Positions 8,760 to 16,971 of a stretch of DNA of 64,000 nt are shown here, one piece after another. How positions within the stretch are numbered: position 1 is the stretch's first letter; each line of letters begins with the position of its first letter. Source of the DNA: Nostoc favosum CHAB5714. Its GTDB lineage: Bacteria > Cyanobacteriota > Cyanobacteriia > Cyanobacteriales > Nostocaceae. Under the pieces are notes generated by a model. The model did no database searches. It had not been told where the DNA came from and worked only from the letters and a program-made list of their open reading frames with translations. The position numbers were made by a program, and so were the translations under genes. Location: the NCBI RefSeq assembly GCF_020829495.1, contig NZ_JAIVFQ010000022.1, forward strand, positions 1 to 64,000, given 5' to 3'.

Positions 8760-8969
8760 ATGACCAAAGTATTCATTCTTAATGCCAACCAACAACCGTT
8801 ATATCCAGTACGTATCAGCCGTGCTAGGCTGCTATTGTCACAAGGTAAAGCTACTGTATTTCAGCGATATCCCTTTACTATAATTCTGAAGGAGTCCCTT
8901 TCTCATGTAAAACTTGAGCAACTTGGCTTCAAAATTCACCCTGGTATTAAAATAATTCGTAATTCGTAA
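8760..8969 (+). pseudogene. N-terminal fragment of an IscB-type (RRXRR domain) nuclease
   Basis: From ATG 8760 the frame reads MTKVFILNANQQPLYPV, then RARLLLSQGKATVFQRYPF and TIILK. This is the N-terminal domain of IscB/IsrB-like, transposon-encoded RNA-guided nucleases. The sequence then degenerates: only FKIHPGIKI remains where the RuvC-I motif (DPGSKTTG type) should begin, and the frame ends in TAATTCG heptamer repeats. RuvC and HNH domains are absent, so it cannot cut DNA. It is a dead remnant of an IS200/IS605-type element. Confidence 0.8.
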
Positions 8970-8985
8970 TTCGTAATTCGTAACT
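8950..8985. repeat. TAATTCG heptamer tandem repeat
   Basis: Four consecutive AATTCGT units close the IscB-like fragment. Such heptamer STRRs are typical of heterocyst-forming cyanobacteria. Confidence 0.8.
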
Positions 8986-9032
8986 ACGAGTAATTAGTTA
9001 ATCTTAGTCGCCTCCCAAACGGAGGAATATAG

Positions 9033-9704
9033 ATGACAAACCACAGCATCTTAGAACCATTGCCAGAAGACGAATGGTTTATTGAGAGCCAGGAACTACG
9101 ATCCTTTGTCGCAACAGTGCGTGAAATTAGCGCTAACACTGTTGACGATCGCACACAAACTCTCGGTAGACTAGAACCCTATTTTCAAGAGCTGCTTGCC
9201 CAACAAGAATGGCTACCCCAAAAGTTTGCCCAAGTCAATCCCGAAAGCAGGATGGGCGGCGGTATTGGTCAGTGGCTACTTTATCGCGCCAAAGACCGTT
9301 CTCTGTCAATCTTCAGTTTGGTGATTCCCCCAGGTTCAACGACTCCCGTCCATGACCATTTGGCGTGGGGATTGATTGGTTTATACAAAGGCAATCAAGA
9401 AGAAACAGTCTATCGCCGTGTAGATAACGGTGATGCTGAAGGACACGCACAATTACAAATAACTGAAGTGCGTAGGCTTCAAACAGGAGATATCTACCGT
9501 CTGTTACCCCCAGATGGTGATATCCACGCCGTCAAAACTACATCCCAAAGCGCATCTGTATCCATCCATATTCTGGGTAATGATACTGGTTGCATCTTGC
9601 GTCACCAGTTCATCCCAGAATCTCACAGCGTCAAATCCTTTCGCTCTGGATATTCCAACGCTCCTTGTAAAGAGGAAGAAGAAAAAGAACATGCCCTACG
9701 CTAG
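9033..9704 (+). CDS. Cysteine dioxygenase-like cupin protein
   Basis: The 223-residue product resembles type I cysteine dioxygenase/3-mercaptopropionate dioxygenase. These are cupin enzymes with mononuclear iron held by three histidines that oxidise a thiol to a sulfinate. Visible are PPGSTTPVHDHLAWG (HxH pair) and the later DIHAV histidine. A strong Shine-Dalgarno site (GGAGGAAT) 4-5 bases before ATG 9033 fixes the start. The 3' end overlaps the aldolase gene by 14 bases, so the two are translationally linked. An 85-bp piece of this gene has been copied to 7687-7771. Confidence 0.88.
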   Translation: MTNHSILEPLPEDEWFIESQELRSFVATVREISANTVDDRTQTLGRLEPYFQELLAQQEWLPQKFAQVNPESRMGGGIGQWLLYRAKDRSLSIFSLVIPPGSTTPVHDHLAWGLIGLYKGNQEETVYRRVDNGDAEGHAQLQITEVRRLQTGDIYRLLPPDGDIHAVKTTSQSASVSIHILGNDTGCILRHQFIPESHSVKSFRSGYSNAPCKEEEEKEHALR

Positions 9705-10449
9705 ACCACAACCCCCCGTATTCGAGCGAGTCGAAGACGAACGCCTGCACCGCAAACAACGCCTAGCGGCTGCCTTTCGCCTGTTTGGTAAATTTGGTTT
9801 CAGCGAGGGAATCGCAGGCCATATTACGGCTCGTGACCCAGAATTTACAGACCATTTTTGGGTCAATCCATTAGGAACATACTTCGGTCACATCCGAGTT
9901 TCTGACCTGCTGTTAGTTAACAGAGAAGGTGAGGTGGTTAAAGGCGATGCTGAAGTGAATCGAGCTGCTTTCGCTATCCATTCTCAGATTCATGAAGCTC
10001 GACCTGATGTAATTGCGGCGGCTCACGCCCATTCACTTTATGGTAAAGCCTGGTCTAGTTTGGGGCGTCTTCTTGACCCCTTGACTCAAGATTCTTGTGC
10101 TTTTTACGAAGACCATGCGCTATTTGATGACTTCACAGGTGTGGTTTTAGAAACTTCTGAAGGTCAGCGACTGGCGCAAGCCTTGGGGTCAAACAAAGCC
10201 ATAATCCTGCGTAACCACAGCATTTTAACTGTGGGACATACGGTAGATGAAGCTGCCTTTTGGTACATTAACTTAGAGCGATCGTGCCAAGCCCAACTAC
10301 TGGCAGAAGCTGCGGGTAGACCTACTACTATCAAACACGAAACAGCCCGTTTAACACAAACTCAAGTGGGATCACATACAAGTGGGTGGTTCAGCTTCCA
10401 ACCACTTTACGACAGGATTGTGCGCGAAGAACCTGATTTGCTAAATTAG
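9691..10449 (+). CDS. Class II aldolase/adducin-family protein
   Basis: The 252-residue product belongs to the class II aldolase/adducin fold, zinc enzymes that cleave or epimerise sugar phosphates and related hydroxy acids. Motifs include SEGIAGHITARDP, HAHSLYGKAW (zinc histidines) and the third histidine in ILRNHSILTVG. ATG 9691 is preferred over longer frames because it follows a purine-rich site and overlaps the end of the dioxygenase gene by 14 bases. The pairing suggests a joint role in metabolism of a small thiol or hydroxy acid; the substrate is unknown. A degraded copy of codons near 10280-10350 lies at 16227-16300. Confidence 0.88.
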   Translation: MPYARPQPPVFERVEDERLHRKQRLAAAFRLFGKFGFSEGIAGHITARDPEFTDHFWVNPLGTYFGHIRVSDLLLVNREGEVVKGDAEVNRAAFAIHSQIHEARPDVIAAAHAHSLYGKAWSSLGRLLDPLTQDSCAFYEDHALFDDFTGVVLETSEGQRLAQALGSNKAIILRNHSILTVGHTVDEAAFWYINLERSCQAQLLAEAAGRPTTIKHETARLTQTQVGSHTSGWFSFQPLYDRIVREEPDLLN

Positions 10450-10601
10450 TGCTGTGTTTTTGGGCACTAGAATAATAGGCGGGGAAGTATCAATTTACCC
10501 CACTTCCCGCTATTTTTATGTCAATTTAACCTGAATTAATTTATATACTCCGGTAAGCCTATAAGTTTATAGTATTTATATAGTTCGGAGAAATCATTTT
10601 G

Positions 10602-10841
10602 ATGATTAACCAAATCTTTCGCGGCCTAATTACCAAGTGGATATCGTTGATAAAATTCAGGAATATCCCATTTAACAACCAACAGAAATTATTCTTCTCT
10701 TCTTCTGTTTTGCCAATAGTGGGGGCTTTTGTTACAGGGCTGTGTTTGAGCTTGCTATTTGCCGCCCAAAAAGGTAAGTGTGAAGGATGCAGTGTTGACA
10801 AAAGAACAATACGCTGCATTTTCACCAAAAATTTAAACTAG
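10602..10841 (+). CDS. Possible small single-span membrane protein
   Basis: 79 codons with ATG 10602 preceded by TCGGAG 11 bases upstream. The product is basic at the N-terminus and has one hydrophobic helix (about 33-55), followed by a Cys-containing tail (KCEGCSVDKR). No family recognised. The weak spacing of the ribosome site and lack of similarity keep this tentative. Confidence 0.35.
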   Translation: MINQIFRGLITKWISLIKFRNIPFNNQQKLFFSSSVLPIVGAFVTGLCLSLLFAAQKGKCEGCSVDKRTIRCIFTKNLN

Positions 10842-10879
10842 TTCAATGAATCGGCTGTAGGGGTGTACAGATGTACATT

Positions 10880-10978
10880 GGTGTCAACTTAAGCTAAAAA
10901 TAGCTTAACTGTTGGCTTCCTCACCCGCCTTGAACTTCAGTTCCTTGCGGGACACCACTTTTACGTTAAGTTGACACC
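10880..10978. repeat. 99-bp element with 13-bp terminal inverted repeats
   Basis: Perfect inverted repeats GGTGTCAACTTAA (10880-10892) and TTAAGTTGACACC (10966-10978) bound a non-coding segment upstream of the nitroreductase. It looks like a small MITE; no second copy was seen in the window. Confidence 0.6.
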
Positions 10979-11058
10979 TATGACAAATGTATGCCCTTAC
11001 AAATGGAATTGGTATTAGTGGCAAAACAACTGGCAATTTTGGAATCTTGGAATTGATT

Positions 11059-11880
11059 ATGACTAATCCTACAGAACTATTGCGATCGCGCTACGGTGAA
11101 ATTCCCTTCAATCCCGAAATTGAATGGAATGATTCCCTGACAGCACTACTATCTCACCGTTCAATCCGGTCTTATCTATCTGATCCTCTACCGCCGGGAA
11201 CTCTGGAGTTACTAATTGCAGCCGCCCAATCTGCATCTACTTCCTCTAATTTGCAAACCTGGAGTGTGGTAGCAGTCGAAGATCAAGAACGCAAAGAGGA
11301 GTTATCTAAACTAGCGGGAAACCAAGCACATATTAAGCAGGTTCCTTTATTCTTGGTTTGGTTAGCAGATTTGGCGCGTCTAAGTTACGTTGCTGACAGT
11401 CGCGGCATATCTCATGATGCACTGGAATACTTGGAAATGTTTGTGATGGCAACAATTGATGCAACTTTGGCGGCACAAAACGCAACAGTAGCAGCCGAGT
11501 CACTCGGTTTAGGAACAGTATATATCGGTGGAATCCGCAACCACCCGCAACAGGTAGCAGAGATATTGAATTTGCCCTCCTCTGTGTATGCTGTATTTGG
11601 GCTGTGTGTAGGCTATCCGAATCCTGAAATAGAAGCCGCGATTAAGCCACGGTTACCACAATCAGCTGTGCTGCACCGCGAAACTTATAAATTGGCAGAT
11701 CAAGAAGAAGCGATCGCTCATTACAACGAGATCATCAAAGAATTCTATACTGAACAAAAGATGAATGTCCCGGGCGATTGGTCAGAACACTCAGCCCAAA
11801 GGATCGCAACCGTAGAATCACTGAGAGGACGCGATCGCTTGCGTGAAGTTCTCAATCACCTTGGCTTCAAATTGCTGTAA
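11059..11880 (+). CDS. NfsA-like FMN nitroreductase/NADPH oxidoreductase
   Basis: The 273-residue product is an oxygen-insensitive nitroreductase-family flavoenzyme. Motifs include LLSHRSIRSYLSDPLP at the N-terminus (FMN binding), AAQSASTSSNLQTWSVV, and ESLGLGTVYIGGIRN with GLCVGYP in the C-terminal half. Such enzymes reduce nitro compounds, quinones or flavins with NADPH. ATG 11059 begins a normal-length protein; the upstream extension to 10987 has no family match. It is followed 18 bases later by the start of an SDR gene cut off by the IS630 element. Confidence 0.9.
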   Translation: MTNPTELLRSRYGEIPFNPEIEWNDSLTALLSHRSIRSYLSDPLPPGTLELLIAAAQSASTSSNLQTWSVVAVEDQERKEELSKLAGNQAHIKQVPLFLVWLADLARLSYVADSRGISHDALEYLEMFVMATIDATLAAQNATVAAESLGLGTVYIGGIRNHPQQVAEILNLPSSVYAVFGLCVGYPNPEIEAAIKPRLPQSAVLHRETYKLADQEEAIAHYNEIIKEFYTEQKMNVPGDWSEHSAQRIATVESLRGRDRLREVLNHLGFKLL

Positions 11881-11898
11881 ACAAGAAGAATCAAGATT

Positions 11899-11934
11899 AT
11901 GGATTTGCAACTCCGTGGCAAAGTCGCCTTAGTA
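11899..11934 (+). pseudogene. 5' end of a short-chain dehydrogenase gene cut by the IS
   Basis: ATG 11899 opens MDLQLRGKVALV, the usual first strand of an SDR just before the TGxxxGIG motif. The frame is broken at the TA target of the insertion sequence. The rest of the gene is not found on the other side of the IS, so the missing part was deleted rather than only displaced. Confidence 0.75.
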
Positions 11935-13182
11935 CACATCACCATAAAAAAGGGCCGGAAATAGAGGAGGATATTTTTTGTAGGGCGGCATAAAAATCAG
12001 ACATGCAAGGACGTATCTCAAGTATCCGGGTGGAAATGACTGGTGAGCAGCAAGATGTACTAAACAGTTGGTTGCGTAAGTCAACAACCCCATTGGGTTT
12101 GGCAAAACGTGCCCGTGCAATATTAATGTTGGCATCAGGAGAAAGTTTCAGTAAAACCAGTCAGTATGTTGATATAGGAGAACGTCACTTGAGAAAGTGG
12201 GCAAGACGGTTTATAGACCAAGGAATCGAAGGATTATATGATACTAAACGACCGGGAAGACCCCCGGTTTTTTCCCCCTCAAGTCGCATTGTATCTAGTA
12301 AAAATTGCTTGTGAGCGACCCGATATGATGGAGCGTTCCTTGTCGCAGTGGGATTGTACAGAATTAGCGCATCAAGTCATAGCAGCAAAAATAACAGGCA
12401 GCATTTCTGCGTCTACTGTTCGACGAATTTTAAATAGTCATAAATTAAAACCCTGGCGACATCATTTGTGGTTATCACCAAAAGCCCCAAGAGATGAAGC
12501 GTTTGTTAAAAGCATAAAAGAAATTAGTTCTTTATACACTCGACCATTAAATCCGGATGAAATGGTGTTGTGCGTTGACGAGAAAACCAACTTACAACCC
12601 CGACCACGTAAATCCAAAACTCTCCCAGCTAAACCAGAACTACCTGTAAGAGTTGAACATGAATATGAACGTAAGGGGGCACTTAATTTGTTCGCTGCAT
12701 TTGATACTCGCAGTGGTAGAGTATGGGGACAGACTTATGAGCGTAAACGTCAAGAAGAATTTATTGCATTCCTTGAATATTTAGACAAAGAGATTCCCCT
12801 GTCAATTACAACAATCCACGTAGTATTAGATAATTTGAGCGTACACAAAGGTAAAAAAGTCCAAGCTTGGTTAGCCAAACACCATCGTTTTGTCTTTCAT
12901 CATCCTCCCGTCCATTGTTCATGGATGAACCAGGTTGAACAATGGTTTAGTATTTTGCAACGTAAACGTCTGAAAATCTCTGATTTTGCTGATAAAAAAG
13001 TTTTAAGTGAACGTTTACAAACTTTTATTTCTGAGTGGAATACGAAAGCACATCCTTTTGCTTGGAGTGAAAAGTCAATCTTGAAAGTTATCACAAAGTG
13101 CCAAATTCCAGATGAGAATTTTACGACCCAAATAGACCTTGCGATCGCAGCTTAATTTCCGCACCTTTTTTATGATGACGTG
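11935..13182 (+). mobile_element. IS630-family insertion sequence, 1248 bp
   Basis: Terminal inverted repeats are CACATCACCATAAAAAAGG on the left and, read inward from the right, CACGTCATCATAAAAAAGG (two mismatches). Both ends are flanked by the dinucleotide TA (11933-11934 and 13183-13184), the target-site duplication typical of IS630/Tc1-mariner elements. It encodes one transposase split between two frames. The left flank is a truncated SDR gene and the right flank a truncated nuclease gene. Confidence 0.92.
12003..13155 (+). CDS. IS630-family transposase in two overlapping frames
   Basis: The first frame (12003-12314) gives an HTH domain ending in RPGRPPVF. The second frame, +1 relative to the first, gives the catalytic domain to 13155. 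The switch is expected at the run of T and C near 12266-12281, where PVF should continue as PPQVALYLVKIACERPD. The DDE triad is visible: CVDEKTNLQ, VVLDNLSVHK and SWMNQVEQWF. Many IS630 relatives use programmed frameshifting at such slippery runs, so the element may be active. A plain frameshift mutation would look the same. The combined length of about 350 residues is normal. Confidence 0.85.
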
Positions 13183-15598
13183 TACTTAGGGCATGATCCA
13201 ATCGTCCAGATTGCCCATCAAAGACAAAGGAATAGGGGTCTTCGATATATCTGCCGAGTTCATCTACCAATCCACCATTTCGCAACACATCAATAGGATC
13301 TTCTTCGCCATAGGCATTTAAATCCCCAAGGACTAATACATCGCTATCGCCTGTGGTGGTCTTCAACTCATTAACAAAGCCAAGCAAGGCTTCTGCCTGC
13401 TGAACCCGCGTAAAGTTAAAAGCTCCTTGTCCATCACCCTGGTCTGCGTCTGCACCTGTGCCTGTACCACTCTTTGACTTGAAATGGTTAATCACAGGGG
13501 TAAAAGTTTCGCCGTTGGAGTTTAGTACAAAGGTTTGAGCGACGGGTTGACGATTGTAAACAGCGTCAGGATCACTGAGGGAAGCACCAACTGGGGTGAC
13601 TGTTTCTGGCTTGTAGATGAAGGCAACTTTAATTTCATCAGTTCCTACCCCCGTGGCAGGATCACGAATGTAGTCATAAATTTCTGTGCCTACAAATGTA
13701 TTTAGCCGATCTACCAGTTCTGCGATCGCCGACTCAGAACCATCGCCATCATTCTCAAGTTCAATCAGACCCACCACATCGGCATCGAGGGCTGCGATCG
13801 CGCTGACAATTTTGGCACTTTGCCGCTCAAACTCTACGACATTATCTGCTCCCCGCGACGTCGGGAAGCCGCCACCCACACCGTCGCCATTGAAGTAGTT
13901 CAGTACGTTAAAGCTAGCAACCTTAACGTTGCCGCCCACCTCTTCGGGTGCAGCTGTCCGGGGATTAGAATCAACAAAATTAGGTGTCGCGGTGGGTTGC
14001 AGTCGGTAGCTATCAAACCCAAAGCCCAGAACACCTGTAAGAGATGCAACCGTGCTACCTACACGCAGTGTGCCGTCTTCATTCAAAAAGGGAACTGTAG
14101 CGGGATTTTGGATGTTGCTGCCATCGTCAAGTAAAATTTGGCGCAGGTTGTTTGCGTTCTGCTCTGCTGTGACTGCGGCGACGTTGTTTTCGTCGTTTTC
14201 GGTTTCAGTAGTCGGAATATCAGTCGGGTCAATGAAGTTTGTGGGGTTAAACAAGCGTCCCTCTGAAGACAGCAACACCTCACCAAACCGACCGAGGTTA
14301 AAGTTTTCAGTGACCGTCAAGGTTTCGGGGAATGTGACTAACATTCCCTCATAGCGCTCCAGGTCGGTCGTTGCGGTCACGGGCAGATCAACAGCTATGG
14401 GGGCGATCGCTCCTGAACCCACCACACTCAGTCCACTAATATTGCTGAGTTGAGTTTGATTAAAGTTTTCTCCAACTGTTCCAGTCAACCGCACCGTTTG
14501 ACCTACACTCACGTCTGTGCTGTTAGGCGCAAAGATAAAAATACCGTCTGAGGTTGCAGCATTGCCATCTCCAACTGCCTCCTGCACGAAAAATCCATTT
14601 AGGCGACTGCTGTCTTGAAAGTCGCCAACCACAACTGCTTCAATTGTTACTGTCTGCCCGACGAGGGGACTGGCTGCACCACTCCCCTGAATTTCGTAAA
14701 CCTCTTTGAGAGCAACATCATTGTCAATTATATTGACGTTGAGGTTAGGAATCGCCGTGAGCGTGTTAGAGTACGCCGGGTCAGCACTGCTGGTGATCGA
14801 ATGCGTAATTACTCCTGTGTGAGGAGATCCTTCTACATCCAAGTCGTTTACTGCTTTGACAGTAATCGTTTTAGGATTAGTATCCGTCAAGCTTAGGGTG
14901 ACGGAGTTAAAAAACTTTGTTCCATCAGTACTCAGTTGAGTTTCGGCATCTGCGGCGATCGCTACATTTACAGCACCCGTTGGTGTGGTGTTGAGGGCGA
15001 TCGTGTAGGTATCAGTTGTTTCACCCTCCTCATTTACATCGGTACTGTTACCAGATTGGGTGATTATTACTCCCGCTCCAGTTCCCGGATTAGCAGTATA
15101 GCTTCCCAACCCGTCAAAGGTATCAGTAGCAAAGCCGTCCCACTGCACACTCGGATCAAAGGCATCGTTGGGATTGGTATCGCCACTGGTGATAATACTT
15201 TTGCGACGCAAGGTATTGTCTGCTGTGCTGGTCAGACCAGTTCCCCATTCAGTACCTGGGTCAACGCCAATCTGACCAATTGAATCAAGGATCGTCCCAC
15301 TAGCGCCGCCCTGTCGCAATACGATCGCATCATCTCCGTTAAAGAAAGCAGCACCGCTTGTTTGATCAGCCTGGGCAAGAATGGTTGAATTGGCGTTACT
15401 TGGGGCGAAGACAAACACATCCCCAGCTGCCACCGTACCCGTCAGGCTGAAAGTTGTAGGGCTGGTGTTGCCATTGAAGTAAAACTGAACCACATAATTT
15501 CCAGCAGTTAAATCGATCGCTGCACCCGTGCCGTTGAAAATTTCTAGGGCTTTATTGTTGCTGCTGCCCTCAATGTATTCTGAGAAAAATAATGCCAT
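13183..15598 (-). pseudogene. Extracellular endonuclease (ExeM/NucH-like), 3' end lost at the IS
   Basis: From ATG 15598 (after CGGAG) the protein has an N-terminal lamin-tail-like domain (residues 1-165), a Calx-beta-like domain (about 180-290), and an OB-fold-like segment (about 295-410). The endonuclease/exonuclease/phosphatase domain runs from VKVASFNVLNYF (about residue 552) through GLIELEND, FKSKSG, LGDLNAYGEEDP and RLDHAL. The family then normally continues to the end of the nuclease domain, but here the frame runs into the IS inverted repeat and stops inside the IS at 13121. Most catalytic residues are present; the last His-containing strand and C-terminal part are missing. No Sec signal is visible. 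Probably inactive or impaired. Confidence 0.85.
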
Positions 15599-15784
15599 AT
15601 AAATCTCCGTAAAAGCTGCGAATTTTAGGTCAATTGATCGGGTGGACTGAGGCGATCACCCTTAAACACGGAAATCACTCACGATTTTATACAGAAAACT
15701 ATTCCTTCTGTACACTTGTTTTGCGAACTAATTTTGTTTAAGGAATTAAAGTTGCATTTTCTCACAAACTTGAAGCTTGAGCTT

Positions 15785-15937
15785 TTATTGGACAGCACTG
15801 GAGATGATAAGTGGTTTAGCTCCAAGCAGCAAGGCAACCAGAGCAACTAAATTAAGTAGCAAGATGTAGAATAAAGCTTCTGTGGTAGAAACTCTAGCGG
15901 TTTTAAGCGATCGCTGGGCTAGCAGGTGAATGTTCAT
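15785..15937 (-). CDS. Possible 50-residue single-span membrane protein
   Basis: ATG 15937 opens a short basic N-terminus followed by a strongly hydrophobic helix (LLLNLVALVALLLG). No clear ribosome site and no family recognised. The sharp hydrophobic pattern is the only support. Confidence 0.3.
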   Translation of the reverse strand: MNIHLLAQRSLKTARVSTTEALFYILLLNLVALVALLLGAKPLIISSAVQ

Positions 15938-16096
15938 TAATCCAAAAGCTTAATTAGGTGTGGCTAACAGATTCAATTCATACAAGTATCACGGCATTAT
16001 TAAGAAATTGATATCCCTGGTTTAAACAATACTTTTGCTAAAGAATTTTAAGATTGGGATATAAGCTGTTACGCATAAAACTAGTACATTTACCTG

Positions 16097-16144
16097 ATGA
16101 CGGTTGACCGTTGACTGATGACCGATAACCGTCAACCGTCAACG
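16097..16144. repeat. Imperfect hairpin of GACGGTTGACC units
   Basis: Arms GACGGTTGACCGTTGA and TAACCGTCAACCGTCAAC face each other across GATGACCGA. These are heptamer-type repeats (GGTTGAC / GTCAACC) arranged as an inverted repeat. Confidence 0.6.
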
Positions 16145-16226
16145 ATTATAAAGAATGTTTATATAATTTAGACGCATATCAGCTTATCAGTAGATTAAGC
16201 TGCCTTTTGGGATATTAGCTGAGACT

Positions 16227-16300
16227 GATCGTGCCAAGCACAAATAAATGCTGGCAGAACCTGCGCGTAGACCCAATGCTATCAAATACTCAAAACAATG
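16227..16300 (+). pseudogene. Degraded fragment of the class II aldolase gene
   Basis: Starts GATCGTGCCAAGC and continues through CTGGCAGAA, CGTAGACC and CTATCAAA, matching 10280-10350 of the aldolase gene with several substitutions and a small insertion. No frame survives. Confidence 0.7.
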
Positions 16301-16352
16301 CAACGGTTCTTTTTTTAGGATTTAGAAATAAATCTTAACAACCTATTAAAAT

Positions 16353-16898
16353 TCAAATTTTTTGTAGATATTCAGGTGGCACATGATCCACTAACCAAAC
16401 ACCATTAGCAGAACAATAGAAGATGTAACCCGCCTGATGCATTGTGGCAGCATGTACAGAAAAAACTACTGCTTTTCCATATCTTGCACCAACAGTTTTT
16501 GCTGTTGCAATATCCTTCGATAAATGGACATGATGGCGTGACATTTTGCAAAGTCCGGTTTGCAGAATTGACTCTACAGATTTGTGCCCCGTGCCATGAT
16601 AAAGCTGATCTGGGGGAACAACAGCTTCTAATTGTAAATCGACTTTTACACTATGTCCTTGATTAGCACGAATCAGAGTACCTGTAGAATCAAAAGAAAA
16701 GCGTTGTTTATCGTTGGATTCAACTACCGCCTCTAATTCCTGACGGGTAATCAGAAACTTGTTTTTAGCACAAGCAGTAAGTAGTTCATCAACAGCTACC
16801 CAGCCACTAGGAGCAAGTTGAATTCCAATTGCATCCGGTGTGTGCCGCAAATATTTGCTGAGATATTTGCTGATTTTGACGAGGCGAGAATCACTCAT
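16353..16898 (-). CDS. kptA: RNA 2'-phosphotransferase (Tpt1/KptA family)
   Basis: The 181-residue product matches KptA in length. KptA moves a 2'-phosphate from RNA to NAD+, giving ADP-ribose 1'',2''-cyclic phosphate. Motifs include LSKYLSKYLRHTPDAIG at the start (catalytic Arg-His pair), LYHGTGHKSVESIL, and RHHVHLSKD in the ADP-ribose-binding half. The 2'-phospho-tRNA substrate of yeast Tpt1 is not made by known bacterial splicing, so the bacterial role is uncertain. No RNA ligase or other repair gene lies next to it. Confidence 0.93.
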   Translation of the reverse strand: MSDSRLVKISKYLSKYLRHTPDAIGIQLAPSGWVAVDELLTACAKNKFLITRQELEAVVESNDKQRFSFDSTGTLIRANQGHSVKVDLQLEAVVPPDQLYHGTGHKSVESILQTGLCKMSRHHVHLSKDIATAKTVGARYGKAVVFSVHAATMHQAGYIFYCSANGVWLVDHVPPEYLQKI

Positions 16899-16971
16899 TT
16901 GATTGTGGTTGGCACAGTTTATACTACAGTTATATATTTATAATGTTACATCAAAACTTTAATTGATGATT

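Larger units (their letters stand above)
15599..16352. other. Spacer with remnants and a possible small ORF
   Basis: Between the nuclease and kptA. It holds a possible 50-codon minus-strand ORF (15785-15937), an imperfect hairpin repeat of GACGGTTGACC units (about 16097-16144), and a degraded aldolase fragment (16227-16300), each listed separately. Confidence 0.5.

Noticed and set aside
8760..8969. Functional IscB RNA-guided nuclease
   Set aside because: RuvC and HNH regions are absent; only the N-terminal domain survives.
9514..9690. Longer start for the aldolase gene
   Set aside because: The extension lies in another frame of the dioxygenase gene, and ATG 9691 gives the usual family start.
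10987..11058. Longer start for the nitroreductase
   Set aside because: No family match before ATG 11059, and the upstream start abuts a MITE-like repeat.
13686..15420. Several open frames opposite the nuclease gene
   Set aside because: Antisense shadows of a long, well-supported coding frame.
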